Positions 8,933 to 17,817 of a stretch of 64,000 nucleotides of DNA are shown piece after piece. A program made the translations under genes and the position numbers. The DNA comes from Parabacteroides chinchillae. GTDB lineage: Bacteria > Bacteroidota > Bacteroidia > Bacteroidales > Tannerellaceae. The notes under the pieces are model-generated. The model had not been told where the DNA came from. It searched no databases and saw nothing but the letters and a program-made list of their open reading frames with translations. Location of the stretch: contig NZ_FNVS01000002.1 in the NCBI RefSeq assembly GCF_900108035.1, positions 1 to 64,000 of the forward strand. Direction: 5' to 3'. The first letter of the stretch is position 1; each line of letters begins with the position of its first letter.

Positions 8933-9247
8933 ATGAGAACACTTAGTCATGTAGGAATCCCTACGAAAGAGAAGAAAGAGGGAGCTGTGTTGAACGAAGG
9001 ATTGAAAGTTTGGTTAACCGATCATTCAAAAAGTCCGAATCATTTGGAATTTTTGCGTTTTGAAGCCGGAAGCTGCCTCCCGGAATTGGTACAGACTACA
9101 GCGCATGTAGCTTATATTGTTCCTTCGATAGAAGAAGAGTTGAAAGGGAAAAAAATACTTTTTGGTCCGGCCGTTTGTGATGAACACCTCACAATAGCGT
9201 TCATTGAAGAAGAAGGTATTGCGGTTGAAATAATGGAAATGAAGTGA
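8933..9247 (+). CDS. VOC (glyoxalase-like) family protein
   Basis: Using the ATG at 8933, the product has 104 residues beginning MRTLSHVGIPT. An upstream ATG at 8903 would add ten residues of non-typical sequence. The beta-alpha-beta pattern, the opening LSHVGIPT and the segments HVAYIVPSIEEEL and IAVEIMEMK fit a compact vicinal-oxygen-chelate domain. Such proteins may be metal-dependent lyases, isomerases or binding proteins; the substrate cannot be told. It lies between ccsA and the MFS transporter, which has its own promoter. Confidence 0.75.
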   Translation: MRTLSHVGIPTKEKKEGAVLNEGLKVWLTDHSKSPNHLEFLRFEAGSCLPELVQTTAHVAYIVPSIEEELKGKKILFGPAVCDEHLTIAFIEEEGIAVEIMEMK

Positions 9248-9268
9248 TTTATATGTCTGATGGCCCGG

Positions 9269-9299
9269 TTGCCATTTTGATATAAACTACGTATATTTG
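9269..9299 (+). promoter_or_regulatory. Promoter of the MFS-GH130 unit
   Basis: A -7 box TATATTTG (9292-9299) has TTGC (9269-9272) 19 bp upstream, the usual Bacteroides spacing. It lies 25 bp ahead of the ATG at 9325. Confidence 0.65.
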
Positions 9300-9324
9300 C
9301 ATGCATGAAAAACACAATTAAGAC

Positions 9325-10638
9325 ATGAGTGAAGATAAATCTACCAAACGCCGCTATAGTCCGATGACCTGGATTCCCAGCGTCTATTTTGCGATGGGAT
9401 TTCCTTTTGTTGTATTGAATATGGTTGCTGTACTGATGTTTAAAGGATTGAAAATATCCGATTCACAGATAGCCCTTTGGACTTCATTAATTATGATACC
9501 CTGGACATTGAAACCCTTGTGGAGTCCCTTGTTGGGCATGTATCGTACCAAGAAATTCTTTGTCGTACTGACGCAGCTTCTTACCGGTTGTGTATTTGGT
9601 TTGGTGGCTTTAGTGCTGAATATGCCTAACTTTTTTGCAATTGCAATTGCTTTGCTTGCTATAATTGCTTTTAGTGGTGCCACACATGATGTTGCCACCG
9701 ATGGTGTATATATGGACGAACTGTCGGCCGAAGATCAGGCTAAATATATTGGTTGGCAGGGAGCTTTCTATAATCTGGCTAAGATCGTGGCAACCGGGGG
9801 ATTGGTCTATCTGGCAGGTTATATGATTAGTTATTTTTCGCGGAAATATGATGGTGAAAATGCTATTGTATACGCATGGATGTCGGTTATGTTTCTTTGT
9901 GGTGTCATAATGGTGCTGCTTGGTTTGTATCATACGAAAATGTTGCCTTCGGGCAAAGCCGCTAAAGAGAATGTCTCCTTGAAAGAAAGTATGATAGAAC
10001 TGTGGGATGTATTCCGCGAATTTTTTACCAAGAAACATATCGTCTGGTATATCTGTTTTATCATTCTTTACCGGTTTGCAGAAGGATTTGTTGTTAAAAT
10101 TGTGCCCTTGTTTTTGAAAGCTCCGGTTGATCAACAGGGATTGGGATTGTCGGAACAGGAGATAGGTTTGTATTATGGAACCTTTGGTGCGGCGGCATTC
10201 GTATTTGGTTCGGTGCTTGCAGGATATTATATCTCTGCAAAAGGATTGCGTAAAGTGCTGTTCAGACTATGTTGTTGCTTTAATATTCCTTTTCTTGTAT
10301 ATATGTTTCTGGCATTCTACCAACCTACAAGCGGAATATTGATTGCTGCAGCCATTATATTCGAGTATTTCGGTTATGGATTCGGGTTTGCCGGTTTGAT
10401 CTTGTTCATGATGCAACAGGTTGCAGCAGGCAAGCACCAGATGGCACATTATGCTTTTGCGTCGGGAATTATGAATTTAGGAGTCATGGTTCCAGGTATG
10501 ATTAGCGGATTTATCAGCGATTGGATCGGTTATAAATATTTTTTTGTATTTACAGTAATTGCTATGATTCCGTCATTTTTAGTCGCATATTTTGTTCCTT
10601 TTACATATAATGATAAAGGCGAAAAATTGAAAGATTGA
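9325..10638 (+). CDS. AmpG-like MFS transporter
   Basis: This 437-residue inner-membrane protein has about twelve hydrophobic segments. The motif SGATHDVATDGVYMDEL (about 116-132) corresponds to the AmpG-type SATQDIAxDA signature, and a YIGWQGAFYNLAKI segment follows. In Bacteroidota, transporters of this group often sit beside GH130 mannoside phosphorylases, and here a GH130 gene starts 21 bp downstream. Uptake of a small beta-mannoside such as Man-GlcNAc is a reasonable inference. Import of muropeptides, as by true AmpG, is the alternative. Confidence 0.85.
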   Translation: MSEDKSTKRRYSPMTWIPSVYFAMGFPFVVLNMVAVLMFKGLKISDSQIALWTSLIMIPWTLKPLWSPLLGMYRTKKFFVVLTQLLTGCVFGLVALVLNMPNFFAIAIALLAIIAFSGATHDVATDGVYMDELSAEDQAKYIGWQGAFYNLAKIVATGGLVYLAGYMISYFSRKYDGENAIVYAWMSVMFLCGVIMVLLGLYHTKMLPSGKAAKENVSLKESMIELWDVFREFFTKKHIVWYICFIILYRFAEGFVVKIVPLFLKAPVDQQGLGLSEQEIGLYYGTFGAAAFVFGSVLAGYYISAKGLRKVLFRLCCCFNIPFLVYMFLAFYQPTSGILIAAAIIFEYFGYGFGFAGLILFMMQQVAAGKHQMAHYAFASGIMNLGVMVPGMISGFISDWIGYKYFFVFTVIAMIPSFLVAYFVPFTYNDKGEKLKD

Positions 10639-10659
10639 CATTTAATACAAATAATAGAT

Positions 10660-11658
10660 ATGGATAAATTAAAGATTGCCGGTAGTGCATTGCCGGATAT
10701 GCCTTGGGAAGATCGTCCGGAAGGATGTAATAATGTATTGTGGAGATATTCGGAAAATCCGGTAATTCCACGTGATATATTGCCTGCTTCTAACAGTGTA
10801 TTCAATAGTGCTGTAGTTCCTTTTAAAGGTGGTTATGCCGGTGTATTCCGTTGCGACGATACAAACAGACGTATGCGCCTTCACGTAGGGTTCAGTGCCG
10901 ATGGTATTCATTGGAATATTAATGAAAAGAAACTTGAATTTGAATGTGACGATAAAGAAATAGGTGAATTTGTATATGCGTATGATCCTCGTGTATGTTT
11001 TGTTGAAGATCGTTATTATGTAACCTGGTGCAATGGTTATCATGGTCCTACAATCGGAGTTGCATATACGTATGATTTCGAAACATTTCATCAATTGGAA
11101 AATGCTTATTTACCATTTAACCGTAATGGAGTTATGTTCCCCCGGAAGATAAATGGCAATTTTGCAATGCTGAGTCGTCCGAGTGATAATGGCCATACCC
11201 CGTTTGGAGATATTTTCTATAGTGAATCTCCTGATATGTGTTTCTGGGGAAGACATCGCCATGTGATGTCTCCGGCACCGTTTGAAGACAGTGCATGGCA
11301 GTGCATGAAGATAGGTGCGGGTCCTATTCCGATTGAAACATCTGAAGGCTGGTTGCTGATATATCATGGCGTGTTGCATTCTTGTAATGGTTATGTGTAT
11401 AGCTTTGGTTCTGCTCTTTTGGACTTGGAACAACCTTGGAAAGTTAAATTCCGCTCAGGTCCTTACTTGCTGTCTCCGCAGAAAGATTACGAATGTATGG
11501 GTGATGTGCCTAATGTGGTATTTCCATGTGCCGCACTTCATGATCCGGAAACTCGCCGTATAGCTATTTATTACGGATGTGCTGATACGGTAACCGGACT
11601 GGCATTTGGATATATCGATGAAATTATAGAATTTACAAAGAAGAACTCGATTATTTAA
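10660..11658 (+). CDS. GH130 beta-1,4-mannoside phosphorylase
   Basis: This 332-residue five-bladed beta-propeller enzyme belongs to the GH130 family. The hallmark AYDPR (107-111) carries the probable proton donor Asp109. Phosphate- and sugar-binding stretches VFNSAVVPF (47-55), MLSRP and YHGVLHS are visible. The family phosphorolyses mannosides to alpha-mannose-1-phosphate. The lack of a signal peptide and the upstream permease suggest cytosolic breakdown of an imported disaccharide. By resemblance to Bacteroides GH130_2 enzymes the substrate may be Man-beta-1,4-GlcNAc from N-glycan cores, but specificity cannot be settled from sequence alone. A strong terminator follows. Confidence 0.88.
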   Translation: MDKLKIAGSALPDMPWEDRPEGCNNVLWRYSENPVIPRDILPASNSVFNSAVVPFKGGYAGVFRCDDTNRRMRLHVGFSADGIHWNINEKKLEFECDDKEIGEFVYAYDPRVCFVEDRYYVTWCNGYHGPTIGVAYTYDFETFHQLENAYLPFNRNGVMFPRKINGNFAMLSRPSDNGHTPFGDIFYSESPDMCFWGRHRHVMSPAPFEDSAWQCMKIGAGPIPIETSEGWLLIYHGVLHSCNGYVYSFGSALLDLEQPWKVKFRSGPYLLSPQKDYECMGDVPNVVFPCAALHDPETRRIAIYYGCADTVTGLAFGYIDEIIEFTKKNSII

Positions 11659-11715
11659 TATAGAGGAAAGAAAATTTCGAAGAACCTTTTAAAGGATTCT
11701 TCCGGGAGAAATTTA

Positions 11716-11764
11716 AAACCCATTCGGATGGAACCAATATTCCATTCGAATGGGTTTCTTTGTT
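11716..11764 (+). terminator. Intrinsic terminator after the GH130 gene
   Basis: A 17-bp stem with one mismatch (11716-11732 with 11741-11757) is followed by the T-rich CTTTGTTA. Confidence 0.8.
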
Positions 11765-11997
11765 AGAAGAATATCTTTTCAGACGTTGTAGTACAAACGG
11801 TCATCAATGATTTAGCAAAACAGTGTTTTAAACGATGAAATCTTGAACAAAATAAGTTATAAATGCGTTATGTTTATATAATACATCATGATAGGTTTGA
11901 GTGTATGGGGAATAGATTGGGATTGTACTTTCAGGACTTATAGACAGACTCTATTTTCTCATAGACATTTTCAAATGAAAGCAATTATACTATTTAA

Positions 11998-12005
11998 TAT
12001 ATTTG
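11998..12005 (+). promoter_or_regulatory. -7 box of the acnA-icd-gltA operon
   Basis: TATATTTG matches TAnnTTTG, 47 bp upstream of the acnA ATG. Confidence 0.55.
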
Positions 12006-12052
12006 TAAAAAGCCTGCAGATAAGGTGTTTGATAATCTAAAAACTACAAAAT

Positions 12053-14302
12053 ATGGTGCAAGATATTGAAATGCTGGAAGAGTTCTATTCCAAATTCCCA
12101 AAACGGGTAGATAGCGCACGGAAAAGTTTAGGCCGTCCGATGACTTTGGCCGAAAAAATCCTTTATGCTCATTTATATGATGAACATTCCGTACGTCTTT
12201 ACAAACGGGGTGAAGACTATGTAAACTTCCGTCCCGACCGCGTAGCAATGCAAGATGCTACAGCACAGATGGCATTGTTGCAATTTATGAATGCAGGAAA
12301 AGACAGATCTGTAGTGCCGGCTACTGTGCATTGCGATCATCTTATACAAGCTAACATTGGTGCAAAAGCTGATATACAGACAGCAACCGATGGAAACCGT
12401 GAAGTATATGATTTCCTTAAGACAGTATCGGGTAAATATGGCATCGGTTTTTGGAAGCCGGGTGCAGGTATTATCCATCAGGTGGTTTTAGAAAACTACG
12501 CTTTTCCCGGAGGAATGATGGTGGGTACGGATTCGCATACGCCAAATGCCGGAGGATTAGGGATGGTTGCTATCGGAGTTGGAGGTGCTGATGCTGTAGA
12601 CGTGATGACTGGTATGGAGTGGGAATTGAAGATGCCAAAATTGATTGGCGTTAAACTGACCGGACGGTTGAATGGTTGGGCTTCTCCCAAGGATGTGATT
12701 CTTAAACTGGCTGGTATATTAACGGTAAAGGGCGGAACAAACGCAATTATTGAATATTTTGGTTCTGGAGCATCTTCTTTGTCGGCAACCGGAAAGGCAA
12801 CTATCTGTAATATGGGCGCTGAAGTAGGAGCAACTACTTCTCTTTTTCCGTTCGATAATAATATGGCTGCTTATTTGCGGGCAACCGGTCGTGAAGGTAT
12901 TGCAGTTAAAGCGGAAGCGATTTCATCGTATCTGGAGGCCGACGAGGATGTACGTGCTAATCCTGATATGTATTATGATCGCGTGATAGTGATTAACCTT
13001 TCTGAACTGGAACCATACATTAATGGTCCTTTTACTCCGGATGCAGCAACTCCTATTTCAGAGTTTGCCGCTAAAGTAATAGAAAACGGCTATCCTCGTA
13101 AAATGGAAGTCGGATTGATCGGTTCTTGTACCAATTCCTCATATCAGGATTTGAGCCGGGCAGCTTCGATTGCCCGTCAGGCGTATGAAGATAAGATTCC
13201 TGTTGCTGCCCCGCTGATCATTAATCCGGGTTCCGAGCAGATTCGATATACGGCGGAACGGGATGGTATTATAGGAGACTTTGAACGTATAGGTGCAGTA
13301 ATAATGGCGAATGCTTGTGGACCATGTATTGGACAGTGGAAACGTCATACGGACGATAATACCCGGAAGAATTCTATTGTAACCTCTTTCAACCGCAACT
13401 TTGCAAAGCGCGCAGATGGCAACCCGAATACACATGCTTTTGTGGCTTCTCCCGAGTTGACTTTAGCGCTGACTATTGCTGGTGATTTGTGTTTCAATCC
13501 TCTTAAAGACACGTTAAAGACTGAAGATGGCTGCGAAGTAAAATTAAAAGAACCTCAGGGAATGGATTTCCCTGCCAGAGGCTTTGCGGTAGAGGATAAC
13601 GGCTTTATCGCTCCCTTTGCTTCGTCGGATGAGGTAAAAATCAATGCGGAATCTTGCCGTTTACAGGTATTGGAACCGTTTGCTCCTTGGAATGGTGCCG
13701 ACTTGTTGGATATGCCGTTACTTATTAAGGTGGAAGGTAAATGTACAACCGACCATATTTCGATGGCTGGTCCTTGGCTCCGTTTCCGTGGTCATCTGGA
13801 AAATATATCCGATAATATGTTGATGGGTGCGGTGAATGCATTTAATGGTAAAACGAATTATGTTTTGAATCAGCTGGATGGTATGTATGATGCTGTGTCG
13901 GCTGTTGCCAAGCAATATAAGAAAGAAGGTATTTCGTCTATTGTTGTAGCCGAAGAAAATTACGGGGAAGGCTCATCGCGCGAACATGCAGCGATGGAAC
14001 CGCGTTTTCTGAATGTAAAAGTAATCTTGGCGAAAAGCTTTGCCCGTATTCATGAAACAAATCTGAAGAAGCAAGGTATGCTTGCCCTGACCTTTGCCGA
14101 TAAGGATGACTATAATAAGATCCGAGAAGATGACAAAATATCAATTACCGGTTTAGATGCTTTTGCTCCGGGTAAACCTTTAATTGCCGTACTTCGTCAT
14201 TCGGATGGTTCCGAAGAATCTTTCCCTGTACATCATACCTATAATGAATTACAGATAAAATGGTTTAAGGCAGGTTCTGCACTGAATGCGGCACACGAAT
14301 AA
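12053..14302 (+). CDS. acnA: Aconitate hydratase (mitochondrial-like)
   Basis: This 749-residue [4Fe-4S] enzyme isomerises citrate to isocitrate. Cluster ligands are Cys359 in GSCTNSS and Cys422/Cys425 in [20 protein letters not shown] near 162 and the C-terminal swivel-domain motif [12 protein letters not shown] near 640 are diagnostic. The length matches mitochondrial-type aconitase rather than the roughly 890-aa bacterial AcnA. A mitochondrial-like aconitase of this kind has been described from Bacteroides fragilis. It heads an operon with icd (16 bp gap) and gltA (19 bp gap), making the oxidative TCA branch to 2-oxoglutarate, which in such anaerobes chiefly serves glutamate synthesis. Confidence 0.96.
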   Translation: MVQDIEMLEEFYSKFPKRVDSARKSLGRPMTLAEKILYAHLYDEHSVRLYKRGEDYVNFRPDRVAMQDATAQMALLQFMNAGKDRSVVPATVHCDHLIQANIGAKADIQTATDGNREVYDFLKTVSGKYGIGFWKPGAGIIHQVVLENYAFPGGMMVGTDSHTPNAGGLGMVAIGVGGADAVDVMTGMEWELKMPKLIGVKLTGRLNGWASPKDVILKLAGILTVKGGTNAIIEYFGSGASSLSATGKATICNMGAEVGATTSLFPFDNNMAAYLRATGREGIAVKAEAISSYLEADEDVRANPDMYYDRVIVINLSELEPYINGPFTPDAATPISEFAAKVIENGYPRKMEVGLIGSCTNSSYQDLSRAASIARQAYEDKIPVAAPLIINPGSEQIRYTAERDGIIGDFERIGAVIMANACGPCIGQWKRHTDDNTRKNSIVTSFNRNFAKRADGNPNTHAFVASPELTLALTIAGDLCFNPLKDTLKTEDGCEVKLKEPQGMDFPARGFAVEDNGFIAPFASSDEVKINAESCRLQVLEPFAPWNGADLLDMPLLIKVEGKCTTDHISMAGPWLRFRGHLENISDNMLMGAVNAFNGKTNYVLNQLDGMYDAVSAVAKQYKKEGISSIVVAEENYGEGSSREHAAMEPRFLNVKVILAKSFARIHETNLKKQGMLALTFADKDDYNKIREDDKISITGLDAFAPGKPLIAVLRHSDGSEESFPVHHTYNELQIKWFKAGSALNAAHE

Positions 14303-14317
14303 TCTAAATAGAATAGT

Positions 14318-15577
14318 ATGGACAAGATAACAAAGCAAAAAGACCGTTTGATTGTACCCGATCAGGTGGTAATTCCTTATATAGAGGGCGATGGTGTAGG
14401 CTCGGAGATTACTCCTGTAAGTCAGAAGATTGTGAATGCTGCTATAGCAAAGGCCTATAATGGTAAACGTGCAATTCATTGGAAAGAGGTTTTGGCCGGT
14501 GGAAAGGCATTTGCTAAAACAGGCAACTGGCTTCCTGATGAGACAATGAATGCATTCACCGAATATATGGTGGGAATAAAAGGACCGCTTACAACGCCTA
14601 TTGGCGGAGGTATCCGTTCATTGAATGTGGCACTTCGCCAGACATTAGATTTATATGTATGCCTTCGTCCGGTCCGGTGGTTTAAAGGAGTAGTTTCTCC
14701 TGTAAAGGAACCGCAGAAAGTGGATATGTATATCTTTCGCGAAAACACCGAAGATATTTATGCAGGGATCGAATGGCAGCAAGGCACACCCGAAGCTCAA
14801 AAGTTTTTGAAGTTTTTGACCGATGAAATGGGAGTAAAGAAGATTCGTTTTCCCCAGACTTCCTCGTTTGGAGTGAAACCGGTATCTATAGAAGGTACCG
14901 AACGTTTGGTACGCGCAGCTATCGAATATGCCTTAACAAATCATTTGCCAAGTGTGACACTGGTTCATAAAGGTAATATAATGAAGTTCACCGAAGGCGG
15001 GTTTAAGCTCTGGGGATATGCATTAGCCGAACGCGAGTTTGCCGGTCAGACTTTTACCTGGCCACAGTACGAAAAGATTAAGAAGGAAAAAGGAGAGGAG
15101 GAAGCCGAAATAGCTTTAGCTGAAGCGTCTAAGGCAGGAAAGCTGATTATAAAAGACGTCATTGCTGATGCTTTCTTGCAAAACACATTGCTGATTCCGG
15201 AAGAATACTCGGTTATTGCTACCCTGAACCTGAATGGAGATTATATATCTGACCAGCTGGCAGCTATGGTAGGCGGAATCGGAATCGCTCCGGGGGCAAA
15301 TATCAACTATGTAAGCGGACATGCTATTTTTGAAGCGACTCATGGTACGGCTCCTACTATTGCAGGTAAAAATATTGTGAATCCATCGTCCTTATTGCTC
15401 TCTTCGGTAATGATGTTGGAATATATGGGATGGAATGAGGCGGCTTCACTTATCACTTCGGCTTTGGAAAAAGCATTTGAGAAGGGAGAAGCAACTTACG
15501 ATCTGGCTCGTTTTATGCCTGGCGGTAAATCTCTTGGCACCAAAGAATTTGGTGAACTTATAATATCACTTTTATAA
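14318..15577 (+). CDS. icd: Isocitrate dehydrogenase
   Basis: This 419-residue isocitrate dehydrogenase of the E. coli type converts isocitrate to 2-oxoglutarate and CO2. The substrate loop is [13 protein letters not shown] (about 93-105), and [14 protein letters not shown] is near 139. The coenzyme loop reads [13 protein letters not shown] (342-354). At the positions of E. coli Lys344 and Tyr345, which bind the NADP 2'-phosphate, it has Thr347 and Ile348, whereas the later YDLAR keeps the Tyr and Arg equivalents. Coenzyme preference is therefore uncertain. It is the middle gene of acnA-icd-gltA. Confidence 0.95.
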   Translation: MDKITKQKDRLIVPDQVVIPYIEGDGVGSEITPVSQKIVNAAIAKAYNGKRAIHWKEVLAGGKAFAKTGNWLPDETMNAFTEYMVGIKGPLTTPIGGGIRSLNVALRQTLDLYVCLRPVRWFKGVVSPVKEPQKVDMYIFRENTEDIYAGIEWQQGTPEAQKFLKFLTDEMGVKKIRFPQTSSFGVKPVSIEGTERLVRAAIEYALTNHLPSVTLVHKGNIMKFTEGGFKLWGYALAEREFAGQTFTWPQYEKIKKEKGEEEAEIALAEASKAGKLIIKDVIADAFLQNTLLIPEEYSVIATLNLNGDYISDQLAAMVGGIGIAPGANINYVSGHAIFEATHGTAPTIAGKNIVNPSSLLLSSVMMLEYMGWNEAASLITSALEKAFEKGEATYDLARFMPGGKSLGTKEFGELIISLL

Positions 15578-15595
15578 TATTAAAATAGTATCGCA

Positions 15596-16939
15596 ATGAA
15601 GAAAGAATATCTTATTTATAAATTATCGGAAGAGGCAAGAGGCGCGTGTAAAATAGATAATGAGTTATTCCCGATGTATAATGTGAAACGTGGCTTACGT
15701 AATGAAGACGGAACCGGTGTATTGGTAGGATTAACTAAAATCGGTAACGTAGTAGGATATGAACGCCTTCCTGAAGGTGGCCTGAAAGCTATTCCCGGTA
15801 AACTGTTCTATAGAGGATATGATGTCGAAGATATTGCACATGCACTTATTAAGGAAAAACGCTTTGGGTTTGAAGAAGTTGCTTTTCTGATGTTGTCGGG
15901 TAGGCTTCCCGATAAAGAAGAATTGAGCTCTTTTAGAGAGCTGATCAATGATAATATGCCTTTAGAGCAGAAGACAAAGATGAATATTCTGGATCTGGAA
16001 GGTCAGAACATCATGAATATTCTGGCTCGTAGTGTATTGGAAATGTACACTTTCGATCCGAATCCCGAAGATACCTCGCGCGATAACCTGATGCGCCAAT
16101 CTATCGAGCTAATCTCTAAGTTTCCTACGATAATAGCTTATGCCTATAATATCTTCCGCCATAGTACGCAAGGACGTTCGTTACACATCCGTCATCCGCA
16201 TGAGAATCTTTCTATTGCGGAAAACTTCCTTCACATGTTGAAACGCGATTTTACCGACCTGGATGCCCGTACACTGGATTTATTGCTTGTGTTACAGGCC
16301 GAACATGGCGGCGGTAACAACTCTACATTTACCGTACGTGTAACCAGTTCTACAGGGACAGATACCTATTCTGCCATAGCTGCCGGTATCGGTTCGCTGA
16401 AAGGCCCGTTGCATGGAGGTGCAAACATACAGGTCGTAGATATGTTCAATCATCTGAAAGAACATATTGCCGACTGGAAAAATGTGGATGAAATCGATAC
16501 CTATTTTATGCGTATGCTAAACAAGGAAGCTTATAATAAGACCGGTTTGATTTATGGTATCGGCCATGCTGTTTATACGATTTCCGATCCTCGTGCGATC
16601 GTATTGAAAGAATTAGCTCGCGAACTGGCTAAAGAAAAAGGACGTGAAGAAGAATTTGCATTTCTTGAATTACTGGAGGAACGTGCCATTGAATGTTTTG
16701 CCAAGCATAAAGGAACAAAGAAGCGTGTTTCATCTAACGTAGATTTCTATTCGGGCTTCGTATATGAAATGATAGGGCTTCCACAGGAAATTTATACACC
16801 GTTGTTTGCCATGTCGCGTATTGTAGGTTGGACAGCTCACCGCATTGAAGAACTTAACTTTGAAGGAAAGCGTATCATTCGTCCGGCATACAAAAACGTA
16901 CTTGACGAGCAAGTTTATACCTCGCTTAACGAACGCTGA
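15596..16939 (+). CDS. gltA: Citrate synthase
   Basis: This 447-residue protein condenses oxaloacetate with acetyl-CoA. Conserved elements are the AEHGGGNNSTFT stretch (about 237-248), GPLHGGAN (about 271-278), the catalytic histidine in GIGHAVY (about 321-327) and the catalytic aspartate in SSNVDFYSG (about 380-388). It is the last gene of the acnA-icd-gltA operon, which ends at a strong hairpin 40 bp after the stop. The N-terminal extension of about 60 residues before the first conserved block is typical for this Bacteroidota group. Confidence 0.95.
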   Translation: MKKEYLIYKLSEEARGACKIDNELFPMYNVKRGLRNEDGTGVLVGLTKIGNVVGYERLPEGGLKAIPGKLFYRGYDVEDIAHALIKEKRFGFEEVAFLMLSGRLPDKEELSSFRELINDNMPLEQKTKMNILDLEGQNIMNILARSVLEMYTFDPNPEDTSRDNLMRQSIELISKFPTIIAYAYNIFRHSTQGRSLHIRHPHENLSIAENFLHMLKRDFTDLDARTLDLLLVLQAEHGGGNNSTFTVRVTSSTGTDTYSAIAAGIGSLKGPLHGGANIQVVDMFNHLKEHIADWKNVDEIDTYFMRMLNKEAYNKTGLIYGIGHAVYTISDPRAIVLKELARELAKEKGREEEFAFLELLEERAIECFAKHKGTKKRVSSNVDFYSGFVYEMIGLPQEIYTPLFAMSRIVGWTAHRIEELNFEGKRIIRPAYKNVLDEQVYTSLNER

Positions 16940-16978
16940 AAAAATTAGGGTGCTGCTCTTTATAAAATGAGTATTGAT

Positions 16979-17024
16979 AAACTGCCGTTGTTCCATTCGC
17001 AGGAAAACGGCAGTTTTCTTTTTC
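16979..17024 (+). terminator. Intrinsic terminator of acnA-icd-gltA
   Basis: A perfect 11-bp stem, AAACTGCCGTT (16979-16989) with AACGGCAGTTT (17006-17016), is followed by TTCTTTTTC. Confidence 0.85.
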
Positions 17025-17056
17025 TTGTATTGTATGCGTATTTGTTTTGGCTTTCT

Positions 17057-17064
17057 TATCTTTG
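17057..17064 (+). promoter_or_regulatory. -7 box of the gtrA-like gene
   Basis: TATCTTTG lies 49 bp upstream of the ATG at 17114. Its position excludes the longer in-frame start at 16967, which would lie upstream of the promoter. Confidence 0.6.
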
Positions 17065-17113
17065 CAGTTGTTTTGCTGTTAAGAGCAGCAGAATAAAACA
17101 AATAATTGTGTGT

Positions 17114-17494
17114 ATGAAAGAATCTGTACGTGTTCTTCGTTTTGTTTTGGTAGGAACATTAAATGCTTTAATTACAGCTATTGTAATTGGAGTGTTGATG
17201 GATGTGCTGGATTGCAATTATTTATGGTCAAATGTTGCCGGCTATGTGGCTGCCTTAATAAATAATTTCTTTTGGAGTAAGTATTGGATTTTTTCTTCAG
17301 GCAACGGACAATTTAAAAAAGAAATCCCTTTGTTTATGGTCGCTTTCGGATGTGCATACGGCGCCCAGTTTCTTTCCCTTTTAATGATGGTTGAAGTTGC
17401 AGACGTGAACGAATATTTGGCTCAGTTCCTTGGACTTTTTGTGTATGGAGCTGTTAACTTTATGATGAATAAAAAGATTACGTTCAGGCACTAA
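17114..17494 (+). CDS. GtrA family membrane protein
   Basis: This small integral membrane protein has 126 residues and four hydrophobic segments (about 8-30, 36-58, 74-94, 98-118). The family pattern FVLVGTLNALITAI near the start, NFFWSKYWIF after the second helix and NFMMNKKITFR at the end is characteristic of GtrA/PF04138. Members flip or pass undecaprenyl-linked sugars, or act in cell-surface glycan assembly. I chose the ATG at 17114 because an upstream in-frame ATG at 16967 lies before both the gltA terminator and the TATCTTTG box. It stands alone in its unit. Confidence 0.85.
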   Translation: MKESVRVLRFVLVGTLNALITAIVIGVLMDVLDCNYLWSNVAGYVAALINNFFWSKYWIFSSGNGQFKKEIPLFMVAFGCAYGAQFLSLLMMVEVADVNEYLAQFLGLFVYGAVNFMMNKKITFRH

Positions 17495-17604
17495 CCATAT
17501 GTGTTGACTTTGAATACTTTCCGGTTAAAGTTGCGGATATCCTTTTTCCTGATTTAAAACATCGTATAATTTAGAAAAAAGTTCAGGACTTTTTATTCTT
17601 TTTA

Positions 17605-17678
17605 CCTGGCTGAAAATTGATTTTGTCCTAGCTTAAAATTAATTTTGACCCAGGTGAAATTTAATTTCGACCCGGGTC
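17605..17678. repeat. 22-bp periodic intergenic array C (CCYRGST words)
   Basis: Four C/G-rich words begin exactly 22 bp apart: CCTGGCT (17605), CCTAGCTT (17627), CCCAGGTG (17649) and CCCGGGTC (17671). They are separated by A/T-rich spacers such as AAAATTAATTTTGA and AAATTTAATTTCGA. The array lies in the 323-bp gap between the GtrA gene and the M20 peptidase promoter. Its period equals that of arrays A, B, D and E although its words differ. Function unknown. Confidence 0.7.
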
Positions 17679-17762
17679 AAAAGAATAAATGTATAGTACC
17701 TTTTTATTAAAATGTCCGGTGAAAAGAATTAAACGGATCGTTTATATTTTGAAGAATGCCTG

Positions 17763-17793
17763 TTGCAGAATAGGCGCAAAGGAGCTATCTTTG
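17763..17793 (+). promoter_or_regulatory. Promoter of the M20 dipeptidase gene
   Basis: TTGC (17763-17766) and TATCTTTG (17786-17793) are separated by 19 bp, 25 bp ahead of the ATG at 17818. Confidence 0.65.
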
Positions 17794-17817
17794 ACAAAAA
17801 ACTAAAAGTAAAATACT

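Larger units (their letters stand above)
11659..12052. other. Intergenic region between the GH130 gene and acnA
   Basis: This 394-bp stretch has no supported gene. It begins with a small palindrome (GAACCTTTTAAAGGATTC near 11680), then the GH130 terminator, then about 200 bp of AT-rich sequence in which I see nothing further, and ends with the acnA promoter box. Confidence 0.6.

Noticed and set aside
16967..17113. Longer start for the GtrA gene
   Set aside because: It lies upstream of both the gltA terminator and the promoter box.
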